A stretch of DNA of 64,000 nucleotides, from assembly GCF_003951095.1 (NCBI RefSeq), contig NZ_QXGL01000005.1:62001-126000 (forward strand), given 5' to 3'. The stretch is from Bifidobacterium goeldii (lineage in GTDB: Bacteria; Actinomycetota; Actinomycetes; Actinomycetales; Bifidobacteriaceae). Of the stretch, positions 25,369 to 33,657 are shown in pieces. The first letter of the stretch is position 1. Each line of letters begins with the position of its first letter. The notes below the pieces were generated by a model. The model saw only the letters and a list, made by a program, of their open reading frames with translations. It was not told where the DNA came from and did no database searches. Position numbers and translations under genes: made by a program.

Positions 25369-26301
25369 TCAGTGCAGTGTTTCGTCGCCGGTGAGCAGCT
25401 CCCATTCGGCCAAATGCGTGCTAGCTTTGGGACCGATTTTCGTGTACACCTCGCCGAGCAGAATCTCAATGACCGTGACCGCAGTGGATAGGCCGTTGAG
25501 CGGCAAGAAGCTCGTGGTCGATACGGGCAGCACCACGGACGCGTCTTTTTTGATCGGGGAGATGTCGCCTTCGTTGATGTTCGACATCAGAATGATGGTC
25601 GCGCCTTTTTGCTTGGCGACGTGCGCTGCGCGAATTACCGATTTCTGATATCGGTAGAAATCGAAGACAAAAAACACTGACTTGCGATTCATGTCGAGCA
25701 AGCAGCCTTTGTCGCGCTGATCAAGATCGTCCAGCAAAATCACATTGGGGCGCAATAGTTGCAGATTCAGCGCGAGAATACGCGCGACTGCAGTGCTGAA
25801 TCGGCCTCCTGCAACGTAAATCGTCTTGCTGGAGTCAGCCAGCAGGCTCGCCACATTGTCCCATTCGGCGAGCGGTATGCGGCTTAAATCGTGGCTCGCC
25901 TTCGACAAGAGGATTTCCAACTGTTCTTGCACGCGCGGAGTGTGTTCATCGCCGTCGAAATTGCGAGCGCGGTCAAGCGGGCCTTTGCTGTCTGCGGCGA
26001 TTTCCGCGAGCACTGCGTCGCGGAATGCAATATAGGATGCGAATCCCATCGATTTTGCAAAACGCACTACCGACGGCGCAGACACGCCTGCGCCCGAAGC
26101 AATGGATGCGATAGGGCCTAAACAGGCAGTCGGATAGTCTGACAGCAGGTATCGCGCGACCAGTCGTTCGGCGTGCGAAAGGTCAGGAAACGCATCTTTG
26201 ATGCGATCCACTACCGGCACTGTAGGGGGTGCGGGTGTAGTGGATGCGGCCTCGGTTACGGGGGTAGGATGTGCGGGTTCCTCTTGGTGCTCTTGGTTCA
26301 T
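25369..26301 (-). CDS. MurR/RpiR family transcriptional regulator
   Basis: 310 residues. A Pro/Thr-rich leader (about 1-28) precedes an RpiR-type helix-turn-helix (about 30-105, LSHAERLVARYLLSDYP, GVSAPSVVRFAKSMGF) and a SIS sugar-isomerase fold (about 125-290, TIYVAGGRFSTAVARILALNL) that usually binds a phosphorylated sugar or related ligand. ATG overlaps the stop of the class II amidotransferase gene (ATGA), so it is co-translated with it. It is divergent from the glutamine-synthetase-like gene, and palindromes at 27153 and 27180 in that divergent promoter are candidate operators. That makes it the likely local regulator of the amine cluster; RpiR proteins of this type also control amino-acid or amine genes. 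Confidence 0.9.
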   Translation of the reverse strand: MNQEHQEEPAHPTPVTEAASTTPAPPTVPVVDRIKDAFPDLSHAERLVARYLLSDYPTACLGPIASIASGAGVSAPSVVRFAKSMGFASYIAFRDAVLAEIAADSKGPLDRARNFDGDEHTPRVQEQLEILLSKASHDLSRIPLAEWDNVASLLADSSKTIYVAGGRFSTAVARILALNLQLLRPNVILLDDLDQRDKGCLLDMNRKSVFFVFDFYRYQKSVIRAAHVAKQKGATIILMSNINEGDISPIKKDASVVLPVSTTSFLPLNGLSTAVTVIEILLGEVYTKIGPKASTHLAEWELLTGDETLH

Positions 26302-27092
26302 CGACCTTCCCAGAGTGTGCGAATCGCGGGAACACCCTGTTCCCGGCTGAGCACAAAGATACTCCCCTCAGGCAGTGTTTCGTAGTCGCCGTTCTGTATG
26401 CCGGTAGAAGCCACGATAATCGTGTGCGCGTCGCGGCGCATAACCAGCTCGTGATAGTGCTGTTCGTTGTGCTGCCACGGCAGGTGTTCGCGGCGGTAGG
26501 GGTCGTCGTCAACGTTAAATTCTGCGCCAGCGTGCACGTTGATGACATACACCTTGCCATCGTGCAGGATGAGCGAGTTGAGGCTGCGGTGGGGGAACGC
26601 CTTCTTGGTATCCTCAACAGCCTTGATAATGCCGGCTTCGGTATCGCCGGTCTGGCGGCAGCACTGCAAAATGTATGCGAAGAATCGTTCTGAATCGGTG
26701 CCACCGCGCACGAGAGCGTGTGCTTCATCGTCGAGCATCGGGTCGATGAGCTGCGGGGCTGCGATATTGCCGTTGTGCATGAACGCGTAGCCGTCGCGCA
26801 CGAAGGGGTGAGAGTTTTCTGCGACGGTGGCCATGCCTTCGCTCGCCCAGCGCAGGTGGATGAGCTGTTCGGTGGCCGCGTTGTGGTGGGTGAGCTGCTC
26901 GAATTGTGGATCTTTTTCTGCTTCGATAATCGAGGAGCATGATTCGATGCGCCCGTCTGTGCCGGTCCAGGCTGCTCCCCATCCATCATTGTGAAAGTCG
27001 CTGAGCGCGGTAAACTCGGCGAGCTGCTCGTCGCCGAGCGCTTGCTGTGCTGTAATGGCGGTGTCTGACATGATCGCGAGTAGGCGGCACAC
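26298..27092 (-). CDS. Class II glutamine amidotransferase
   Basis: 264 residues. The N-terminal nucleophile Cys2 follows the initiator directly (MCRLLAI), the hallmark of Ntn-type class II amidotransferases; GTG at 27092 is the start with AAGAAGG upstream. Further motifs are HNDGWGAAW, the oxyanion segment HLRWAS, HPFV and FMHNGNI. There is no synthase domain, so it belongs to the YafJ/EgtC-like stand-alone group, which removes the amide of glutamine or cleaves a gamma-glutamyl bond. It is divergent from the ligase-aminotransferase-amidohydrolase genes and coupled to the RpiR regulator, which suggests a role in releasing glutamate from a gamma-glutamyl intermediate. The substrate is not known. 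Confidence 0.9.
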   Translation of the reverse strand: MCRLLAIMSDTAITAQQALGDEQLAEFTALSDFHNDGWGAAWTGTDGRIESCSSIIEAEKDPQFEQLTHHNAATEQLIHLRWASEGMATVAENSHPFVRDGYAFMHNGNIAAPQLIDPMLDDEAHALVRGGTDSERFFAYILQCCRQTGDTEAGIIKAVEDTKKAFPHRSLNSLILHDGKVYVINVHAGAEFNVDDDPYRREHLPWQHNEQHYHELVMRRDAHTIIVASTGIQNGDYETLPEGSIFVLSREQGVPAIRTLWEGR

Positions 27093-27152
27093 GGTAAACC
27101 TTCTTTTCCTGATTTTCCAACGATTTCGAACAAATCTGCCAATATTATATAC

Positions 27153-27167
27153 ATTACAATTTGTAAT
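27153..27167. promoter_or_regulatory. 15-bp palindrome in the divergent promoter (candidate RpiR operator)
   Basis: ATTACAATTTGTAAT is a perfect odd palindrome just upstream (minus sense) of a TATAAT -10 box at 27144-27149 for the amidotransferase-RpiR operon. The gap is strikingly AT-rich compared with its surroundings. Confidence 0.6.
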
Positions 27168-27179
27168 TAAATTATTCGT

Positions 27180-27201
27180 TTTGTAACAAATACGACATAC
27201 A
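27180..27201. promoter_or_regulatory. Palindrome TTTGTAACAAA plus shared motif before the ligase gene
   Basis: TTTGTAACAAA (27180-27190) is an 11-bp palindrome. The overlapping 19-mer from 27183 (GTAACAAATACGACATACA) matches 15 of 19 bases of the one at 31236 before the permease. It is a candidate operator for the cluster. Confidence 0.55.
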
Positions 27202-27305
27202 GGGGCGTCTATGTTTGGTCACATGGAAACAGTGATCTATCCCACGTATAACGCGGCTTCTGGCACCCCGCCCCCGCCAATGCAGCCGCGCCAAGCAACC
27301 GCCGC

Positions 27306-28613
27306 ATGATGCTCGGAAGCTTTGTCGGGCTTGACGGTGTCGTCCGCTCGAAAACCATCCCCACCACACGCGAATCCACGTTCATCCGCTCGGGCATGGG
27401 CGCTTCTCCAACGTGGGCTGTGTTCTGCCCCGATAGCCAGATCGCCTTCACGCCGAAAATCAGTGTAGTAGGCGACCTGCGACTGCGCATCGACCCGCAT
27501 ATGGAACGCCCGCTCGACGATCACGTCATCTGGGCTCCCACCAATTTGACCACGCAGGAGGGCGAAGTATCGCCACTGTGCCCGCGCTCGCGCCTGCAGC
27601 AGATCGAACGCGAAGCTGCCGCTCGCGGATACCACGCGCTGTTCGGCTTCGAATTCGAGTTCTACCTGCTGCCGGATGAGATTAAAGACGATATCGACTC
27701 GACCCAACTGCGCAAGACTCAGTGGAGCGCATACGGCACCGATAGCTTCCTCGAGCGTGAAGCCTTCTTCATGAAGGTGCAAGACATGTGCGCCGAGTCT
27801 GGCATTCCGCTGGAACAGCTGCACTGTGAATACGATAAGTGCCAGCTTGAGGCTTCTACCGCGCCGACTACGCCGGTGCGCGCTGCCGATCAGGCTGTGC
27901 TTACCAAGCTCATTATTAAGCGTGTCGCCCGCGATTTCGGCTGCTCGGTGAGCTTCTCGCCAAAGCCGTTCGTTGACCTGACCGGTAACGGTGGTCACAT
28001 TCACTTCTCAATGACCCGCACAGCTGACGATTCGCCAATTTTCTCCGGCGGTGACGGTGCGTACGGCTTAAGCGAAGAGGGCGCGCACGCGATCGCCGGT
28101 ATTCACGAGCACGTGTGCGAACTGAACGCTATTTACGCTGGTTCTCCAGTGTCGCAGTTGCGGTTGTCGCCAGATTCTTGGTCTGGCGCTGCTGCCTGCT
28201 GGGGCTTGGAAAACCGTGAGGCTGCTATTCGATTCTGCGCTGCCACTAAGGGCAACCCGCTGGGCGCTAACGTGGAACTCAAGTGCGGCGACTTGGCTGC
28301 GAACCCGTATTACGCGATCACATGCATCCTTGGCTCGGCGCTCGACGGTATTGAACGCCAGCTGTCGTTGGCTAAGGAGACGACGGTGGATCCGGCGTTG
28401 CTTACCGATGAGGAGCGCGCTGAGCGTGGTGTGAAGGCGCTGCCGGGCACCTACGACGCCGTGACCGAAGCATTTGCGAAGTCTGATTTTGCGCGCACAG
28501 TGCTGGGCGAGGACGTGGTGGAAGCAGAGCTGGCTATTCGCGAGCTGATGGCGAACACGTATCGCAGCGTGGACCCGAACGAGCTGGCTCGTAAGTTCCG
28601 TTTCGTCTGGTAA
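27306..28613 (+). CDS. Glutamine synthetase family ligase (gamma-glutamyl amide synthetase-like)
   Basis: 435 residues. Visible GS motifs: N-domain VGLDGVVRSKTIP; catalytic-domain GFEFEFYLL, LHCEYDKCQLEAS, GNGGHIHFSM and NREAAIRFC. The active-site Glu, His and Arg positions are present, so it should activate glutamate or a relative with ATP and join it to ammonia or an amine. It differs from housekeeping GlnA: it lacks the usual full N-terminal beta-grasp opening and the adenylylation loop. It sits with an aminotransferase, a FluG-type amidohydrolase and a permease, as for PuuA, IpuC or AtdA1-like enzymes. The start is uncertain: ATG 27306 or 27309, no clear ribosome site, and a stop at 27249 blocks longer forms. 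The true substrate is unknown. Confidence 0.88.
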   Translation: MMLGSFVGLDGVVRSKTIPTTRESTFIRSGMGASPTWAVFCPDSQIAFTPKISVVGDLRLRIDPHMERPLDDHVIWAPTNLTTQEGEVSPLCPRSRLQQIEREAAARGYHALFGFEFEFYLLPDEIKDDIDSTQLRKTQWSAYGTDSFLEREAFFMKVQDMCAESGIPLEQLHCEYDKCQLEASTAPTTPVRAADQAVLTKLIIKRVARDFGCSVSFSPKPFVDLTGNGGHIHFSMTRTADDSPIFSGGDGAYGLSEEGAHAIAGIHEHVCELNAIYAGSPVSQLRLSPDSWSGAAACWGLENREAAIRFCAATKGNPLGANVELKCGDLAANPYYAITCILGSALDGIERQLSLAKETTVDPALLTDEERAERGVKALPGTYDAVTEAFAKSDFARTVLGEDVVEAELAIRELMANTYRSVDPNELARKFRFVW

Positions 28614-28646
28614 TTCGAGCGTAATCACCGGGATTGGAGGCGCGGT

Positions 28647-30056
28647 ATGCCAAGCGATACCAACAATGCGCAGTGCTGCAATACGCCGAGCGAGGCAGAG
28701 TCGCTTATCCGCCGCGATAGTAACGTTATTGCGGCTGCCGAAAAGGTACGTTTCTTCAATCGCCCGGTGGTCGGCGGCCGCGGGTCGCTGTACACCAGCG
28801 CTGATGGCGAAGAGCTGATCGACCTATCAGCAACGTGGACGGCTGCGGGATTGGGCTATGCGCATCCGCTGGTGCGCGAAGCTGTTGACGAAGTGCTGCG
28901 CAACTGCCCCGGCATGGGCATCGGCTCGGTAATCAACCCGCAGTGCCTCAAACTGGCGCAATCACTGCTTGCTATCACTGATTCGACTGGCTACGACCGC
29001 GTGGTGGATGATCGCCGCGTGTACTTCGGCCATAGTGGCTCTGACGCGAACGATGTCGCGCTGCGATTGTGCCGCAAAGCCAGCGTGCAGCACGGCGGCG
29101 GTCGGCGCGTGCTGGCGTTCGAACACAGCTATCATGGCGGTTTTGGCGAAGCGCTGGGCTTGTCCGGCGTGCAAGTGGAAGGTGGCGCTCGCCGCGATGA
29201 CTGCGTGACCTTCCTGCCGTACCCCGATCCGGTGCACCCGCATACGCCAGGCGCGACTGCGAGCGAAGAGCGTGACTACTGCCTTGCCGCAGTGCGCGTC
29301 GCACTGGAAGTTGGCGATGCTGCATGCCTGATTGTGGAGGCTATTCTGTCAGACGGCGGCATGATCGTGCCTCCAGATGGCTTCTTACAAGGTCTGCGCG
29401 AACTGTGCAGCGAATATACCGTGCCAATGATTTGCGACGAGGTCAAGGTTGGTCTTGGCCGCCCGGGAACCACTTACGCATACCAGCATGAAGGCATTCA
29501 CCCCGATGTGGTGACGATCGGCAAAACGCTCGGCTCGGGGCTGCCGATTTCAGCGATTATTGGCCCCGCGTCGATTCTGGATTGCGCGCCCGGCTCAGCA
29601 CTGCTCACGATGGGCGGCAACCCAGTATGTGCGGCTGCTGCGAACGCGTTCTTGCAGGTGCTTGCTGTTGATGATCTGGCTGATAAAGCAGCTTCGGATG
29701 GCGAGGAGTCGCGCGAGTTTCTCGCGGAGGCGATCGCGGACGAGTCTGAGCAGACGCGCGCGCATGTGGTAGATATTCGCGGCCGCGGTTTGGCAATGGC
29801 GGTCGAACTTACTGATCCTGACCATCCGGGCGATCGCACGGCGGCGGAACGGTTTGCTGAGAAAGTGTGCTTCCGCGCGAATCAACTTGGCGTGGTGTTG
29901 TATTACGTTGGCGGCCATGTGTTGGAAATTACGCCAGCGTTGACGATTGATGCGATGACGTTGCGGCGCGCTCTGGCGCTGGTAGTGCAGGCAATTGTCG
30001 ATGTGACCGCGGGCGCGGTGAGCGATGATGAGATTCACGGATTTGGAGGATGGTGA
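28647..30056 (+). CDS. Class III PLP-dependent aminotransferase
   Basis: 469 residues. Class III (ornithine/GABA type) fold: FFNRPVVGGRGSLYTSADGEEL at the N-terminus, the GHSGSDANDVALRLCR phosphate-binding segment, PMICDEVKVGLGRPG (the Asp that contacts the PLP ring) and TIGKTLGSGLPISA with the Schiff-base Lys near residue 293. It should move an amino group from an amine or omega-amino acid to a 2-oxo acid. GGAGG lies before ATG 28647, 33 bases after the ligase stop. Its 3' end reaches the start region of the amidohydrolase gene, so the three genes form one operon. The acceptor and donor are not predictable from the sequence. Confidence 0.93.
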   Translation: MPSDTNNAQCCNTPSEAESLIRRDSNVIAAAEKVRFFNRPVVGGRGSLYTSADGEELIDLSATWTAAGLGYAHPLVREAVDEVLRNCPGMGIGSVINPQCLKLAQSLLAITDSTGYDRVVDDRRVYFGHSGSDANDVALRLCRKASVQHGGGRRVLAFEHSYHGGFGEALGLSGVQVEGGARRDDCVTFLPYPDPVHPHTPGATASEERDYCLAAVRVALEVGDAACLIVEAILSDGGMIVPPDGFLQGLRELCSEYTVPMICDEVKVGLGRPGTTYAYQHEGIHPDVVTIGKTLGSGLPISAIIGPASILDCAPGSALLTMGGNPVCAAAANAFLQVLAVDDLADKAASDGEESREFLAEAIADESEQTRAHVVDIRGRGLAMAVELTDPDHPGDRTAAERFAEKVCFRANQLGVVLYYVGGHVLEITPALTIDAMTLRRALALVVQAIVDVTAGAVSDDEIHGFGGW

Positions 30057-30058
30057 TA

Positions 30059-31195
30059 ATGGCTGATTCGCAGGTGTGCCAGCAGGTTCGCCAGCACATT
30101 ATGCAGATGCCGCTGGTTGACGACCATGTGCACTCGTGTTTGGCTCAAACGCCATCGCGGCCGCGGTTTGAGGAGCTGCTGTGCGAGTGCGCTAAGCCAC
30201 TTGGCCCAGGTCAGAGCCGGTTTGATAGTCAAGCTGGTTTTGCGCTGGTGCGGTACTGTTCGCCATTGTTGTTCGGTGAGCGTTGCGCGGTGGCAGATTA
30301 TTACGATCAGCGCGCTGGAGTTGATGAGGAAACCGCTGATCGTACGCTGCTGCCTGCTGCTGGTGTGGGCGACTGGATTATCGACCCTGGTTGGGCTGCA
30401 ACGGAGTTGATTGACAGTGACGAGTTTGCTCGCCGCTGTGGGGGCCGTGTGCATTTGCTGACGCGCTTGGAAACGGTTGCAGAACAGCTGTTGCAAGATG
30501 CGGGCGCCGTGCATGATTTTCCACAGGCGTTCCGTCGCGCGCTGCACGAGGCGGCAGCGAACAACGTTGGGTTTAAGACGATTTGCGCGTATCGCTGCGG
30601 GTTTGATATCGACTGGCGTAAACCGAGCGATACCGCGGTGCAACAAGCGGTTGATGCGCTGGATGCGCATGGTCGCGAGCGCCTAGTGGATCCGCAGATT
30701 GTGAGCTTTATTGTCCACGAAGCGATGGCGTTCCATAAGCCGATTCAGTTCCATGTTGGATTGGGCGATCGTGATATTGATTTCCGGCATAGTAATCCGC
30801 TGGATTTGCGTGATCTGCTGGTAGCGGCCGAGAACGTTGGTACACCGGTGGTGCTGTTGCATTGCTGGCCGTTTGAGCGCGAATGCGGGTACTTGTGCCA
30901 GAACTTTAACAACGTGTACATGGACGTTGGTTTGGCATCGTATTTGATGGGCGTGCAGGCGGTAGACGCATTGCGTCGCGCGTTGGAATTGTGCCCGTTT
31001 ACGCGATTGATGTACTCCTCGGATGCGTGGGGTTTGCCTGAGCAGCATTACTTCGGTGCGATGGTGTTCCGTCGCGCGTTTGCTGATCTTGTTGAGCAGT
31101 GGGTGGCTGATGGTGATTGGCTGCCTGCTGATGCGATTCGTGTTGCTGACCTTGTAGCTGCCGGTAATGCGAAGCGTTTGTACCGCCTGTCCTAG
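30059..31195 (+). CDS. FluG/nodulin-type amidohydrolase
   Basis: 378 residues of the Amidohydro_2 type. The metal-binding HxH is H23/H25 in LVDDHVHS; later ligand-like positions appear in IQFHVGLGD, VVLLHCWPF and the Asp of YSSDAWG. This is the family found fused to a GS-like domain in FluG and plant nodulin proteins; here the two halves are separate genes in one operon. It could hydrolyse a gamma-glutamyl or other amide. ATG 30059 is chosen because GGAGG lies ten bases upstream; ATG 30050 is too close to it and overlaps the aminotransferase stop. Confidence 0.85.
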   Translation: MADSQVCQQVRQHIMQMPLVDDHVHSCLAQTPSRPRFEELLCECAKPLGPGQSRFDSQAGFALVRYCSPLLFGERCAVADYYDQRAGVDEETADRTLLPAAGVGDWIIDPGWAATELIDSDEFARRCGGRVHLLTRLETVAEQLLQDAGAVHDFPQAFRRALHEAAANNVGFKTICAYRCGFDIDWRKPSDTAVQQAVDALDAHGRERLVDPQIVSFIVHEAMAFHKPIQFHVGLGDRDIDFRHSNPLDLRDLLVAAENVGTPVVLLHCWPFERECGYLCQNFNNVYMDVGLASYLMGVQAVDALRRALELCPFTRLMYSSDAWGLPEQHYFGAMVFRRAFADLVEQWVADGDWLPADAIRVADLVAAGNAKRLYRLS

Positions 31196-31196
31196 C

Positions 31197-31254
31197 TGTA
31201 ACAAATCTTATATTTTTCATTTTTTGTCTTTTTCTGTAACAGATTAGACATATA
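31197..31254 (+). promoter_or_regulatory. Repeated TGTAACARAT motif before the permease
   Basis: Two copies, TGTAACAAAT (31197-31206) and TGTAACAGAT (31235-31244). The second extends to GTAACAGATTAGACATATA, matching the site at 27183 in 15 of 19 bases. The stretch is T-rich, and the permease start lies 100 bases downstream. Confidence 0.5.
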
Positions 31255-31353
31255 CAACCTTCATCCTGAGCCGTAGGCGTTGTGCAGAGCAACCGATTTT
31301 GAAATCAACGCTGATCCACATCTCACACATCACACATAGATCGGAGAAGAGAG

Positions 31354-32295
31354 ATGGATACTACAGTTGAAACGAAGACCGCTTCCGGCGGAGAACTGTC
31401 GAAAAGCTTGAAAAGCCGTCACGTTACGATGCTGGCAGTCGGCGGCGTTATCGGCGCTGGCTTCTTCCTTGGCGCCGGCTCGACAGTTAACACGGCCGGC
31501 CCTGCCGTCATCATCTCCTACCTGCTCGGCGGTCTGATCACCTTCCTAGTCATGGTGCTGCTCACCGAAATGGCAGTTAGCACGCCTGTTGCAGGCTCCT
31601 TCCAGAAGTACGCTGAAATGTCGCTTGGCCCGCTGCCTGGCTTCCTGACTGGCTGGACCTACTGGCTGGCCTTCCTGATCGGCCCGGCTTCCGAAAGTAT
31701 TGCAGCCGGTACCTTCCTGAACGTGTGGTTCCCGCAGGTGCCCGTCTGGGTGTTCGCACTGGTGGTAGCTGCATTGATGACCGTAGTGAACCTCATCGGC
31801 GTGAAGTTCTTCGGCGAGCTGGAGTTCTGGCTTTCACTGATCAAGGTTGTGGCGCTCGTGCTGTTCATCGTCGGTGGTTGTGTGGTGCTGTTCGGCATCA
31901 CGCCTGTGCAGAACGTGACGTTCTCCAACCTGACTTCGAACGGCGGCTTTGCACCTGCTGGTATCGGCGGCGTGATCACCGCCATGATGATCGTCATGTT
32001 CTCCTTCGGTGGCACTGAATCCATTGGTACTGCTGCTGAGGAATCCGAGAAGCCGGAACGCGATCTGCCGAAGGCTCTGCGCTCCACGCTGATCCGTATC
32101 CTCGTGCTGTTCGTGCTGTCCATCTTCGTGCTCGTGTGCATCCTGCCGTGGCAGAAGGCAGGCGTCTCCTCCAGCCCGTTCGTCGACGCTACCAACATCA
32201 TCGCTGGCCCGGTTGCTGCCAACATCATGAACTTCGTGGTGCTGATCGCCGCTCTGTCCTGCATTGACGCTGCATTTACGCCACCAGCCGCATGA
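31354..32295 (+). pseudogene. APC-family amino acid/amine permease, N-terminal part (frameshifted)
   Basis: 313 residues. LKSRHVTMLAVGGVIGAGFFLGAG is the typical first membrane helix of APC permeases (GABA, proline, amine importers), and about eight membrane segments follow. The frame breaks after SCIDAAF: it reads TTT ACG and ends PPAA, whereas one extra T at 32275-32277 gives AFYATSRMMFSMSRDG, the expected sequence, and joins the next frame. So a single base has been lost, or misread, in a T run. GGAGAAGAGAG precedes the ATG. Together with the following segment the intact protein would have about 470 residues. It should import the substrate of the neighbouring amine genes. Confidence 0.88.
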
Positions 32296-32762
32296 TGTTC
32301 TCGATGAGCCGCGATGGCTTCTTCCCCGCGGTGTTCGCTAAGACCAACGAGAAGACCAAGGCTCCGGTGAACGCGATTCTGATCAGCTGCCTGATGCTGT
32401 TCATCGGCGCACTGCTGTACTACTTCTTCCAGGACTTCGCGTACACCTGGCTGGCATCCGTCTCCGGCTTCGGCTTCCTGTTCGCTTGGCTGATGATCTG
32501 CCTGTCGCAGCCGAAGATGCGCGATATCGCTATCAAGCGCGACGGCAAGCTCAAGTGGTCTGCGCCTGGCGGCCGCCCGCTGCAGATCGCCGCGGTTGTG
32601 CTGATCGCCGCTATCTACGTTGGCCAGCTGTTCAGCGAATCCGGCCGTAACACCCTGATTGCAGGCGTGGTCTGGCTGCTGATCGCTACTGCGTACTACT
32701 TCGCGATTGGCAAGAAGTCATTTGAGAGCAAAGCTAAGGAGCTGCAGGACAGCGTTAAGTGA
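32292..32762 (+). pseudogene. APC-family permease, C-terminal part (frameshifted)
   Basis: 156 residues. It starts at ATG 32292, overlapping the TGA of the first part (ATGA), and carries the last membrane segments of the permease (APVNAILISCLMLFIGALLYYFF, ASVSGFGFLFAWLMICLSQPKMR, ending LIATAYYFAIGKKS). It has no ribosome site of its own. Re-initiation at the ATGA overlap is conceivable, but the residues just upstream in its frame (YATSR) match the family, so loss of one base in a single gene is the simpler view. Confidence 0.85.
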
Positions 32763-32868
32763 TTGTTCTTCAGTGATCACCATCGCGGTGAATGAATAGG
32801 CTGACGATTGTGGGTTCGCGTCACAGCGCGGGCCCACATCGTCGTATTGAGCGGGAAAGGAATTCGCT

Positions 32869-33585
32869 ATGCGCGTGCATTTCGTCGTCCATGAGTCGTT
32901 TGAAGCGCCCGGTGCGTACGAGCAGTGGGCGAGCGCGCGAGGTTGGGATATTACGTATTCGCGCGTGTATGAGCACGAGCCATTGTCTTCGAGCGCGGAT
33001 GGTATCGATCTGCTGGTGGTGATGGGCGGTCCACAATCGCCTGCGACCACAGTGCAGGAATGCCCGCATTTCAACGCGGCTGCTGAAAAGCAGCTCATCG
33101 CGCAGTGCGTACAGCAGGGGGCTGCAGTTGTTGGCGTTTGCCTCGGCTCGCAGCTGATTGGAGAGGCGCTGGGAGCGCCGTACGCACATAGCCCGCAGCG
33201 AGAAATCGGCTTGTTCCCGATTATGTTGACGCAAGCGGGCTTAAACGACCCGCTACTTGCAGATTTTGGGCGCGGCTTGCCGGTGGGGCACTGGCATGGC
33301 GATATGCCGGGGTTGACTGCCGATTGCGCGGTATTGGCTACGAGCGAGGGGTGCCCGCGCCAGATCGTGCGCTATCAGCCGCGCGTCTACGGTTTCCAGT
33401 GCCATCTTGAGTTCACGAGTACGACTATCGAGCCGCTTATTGACGCGTCCACTGACGAACTGACGCGGTACGCAAACCTGCCATTTGTGCAATCGCCCGC
33501 TGAATTGCGCGCAAACGACTATCGACCGATGAACGAAGTGCTGTTTGGCTTCCTCGATCGGCTGGTAGCAACTCCAGCGCGTTGA
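32869..33585 (+). CDS. Class I glutamine amidotransferase-like hydrolase
   Basis: 238 residues, stand-alone GuaA-type class I amidotransferase. The triad is visible: Cys near 91 in GVCLGSQLIGEAL, His near 179 in FQCHLEF, with Glu two residues later. The oxyanion segment is VVMGGPQSP. There is no partner synthase domain. Such proteins occur in amine pathways as gamma-glutamyl hydrolases or ligation partners (AtdA2, PuuD-like roles), which fits the GS-like ligase 4 kb upstream. GGAAAGG precedes ATG 32869. It is probably transcribed with the permease and the asparaginase gene, 72 bases downstream. Confidence 0.88.
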   Translation: MRVHFVVHESFEAPGAYEQWASARGWDITYSRVYEHEPLSSSADGIDLLVVMGGPQSPATTVQECPHFNAAAEKQLIAQCVQQGAAVVGVCLGSQLIGEALGAPYAHSPQREIGLFPIMLTQAGLNDPLLADFGRGLPVGHWHGDMPGLTADCAVLATSEGCPRQIVRYQPRVYGFQCHLEFTSTTIEPLIDASTDELTRYANLPFVQSPAELRANDYRPMNEVLFGFLDRLVATPAR

Positions 33586-33657
33586 TCGCGATCCGTTGAT
33601 CGCGATCGAAGTAGCAGCAAGCAACAGGAAGCAGACATACAGGAGAGGATAGGCGAT

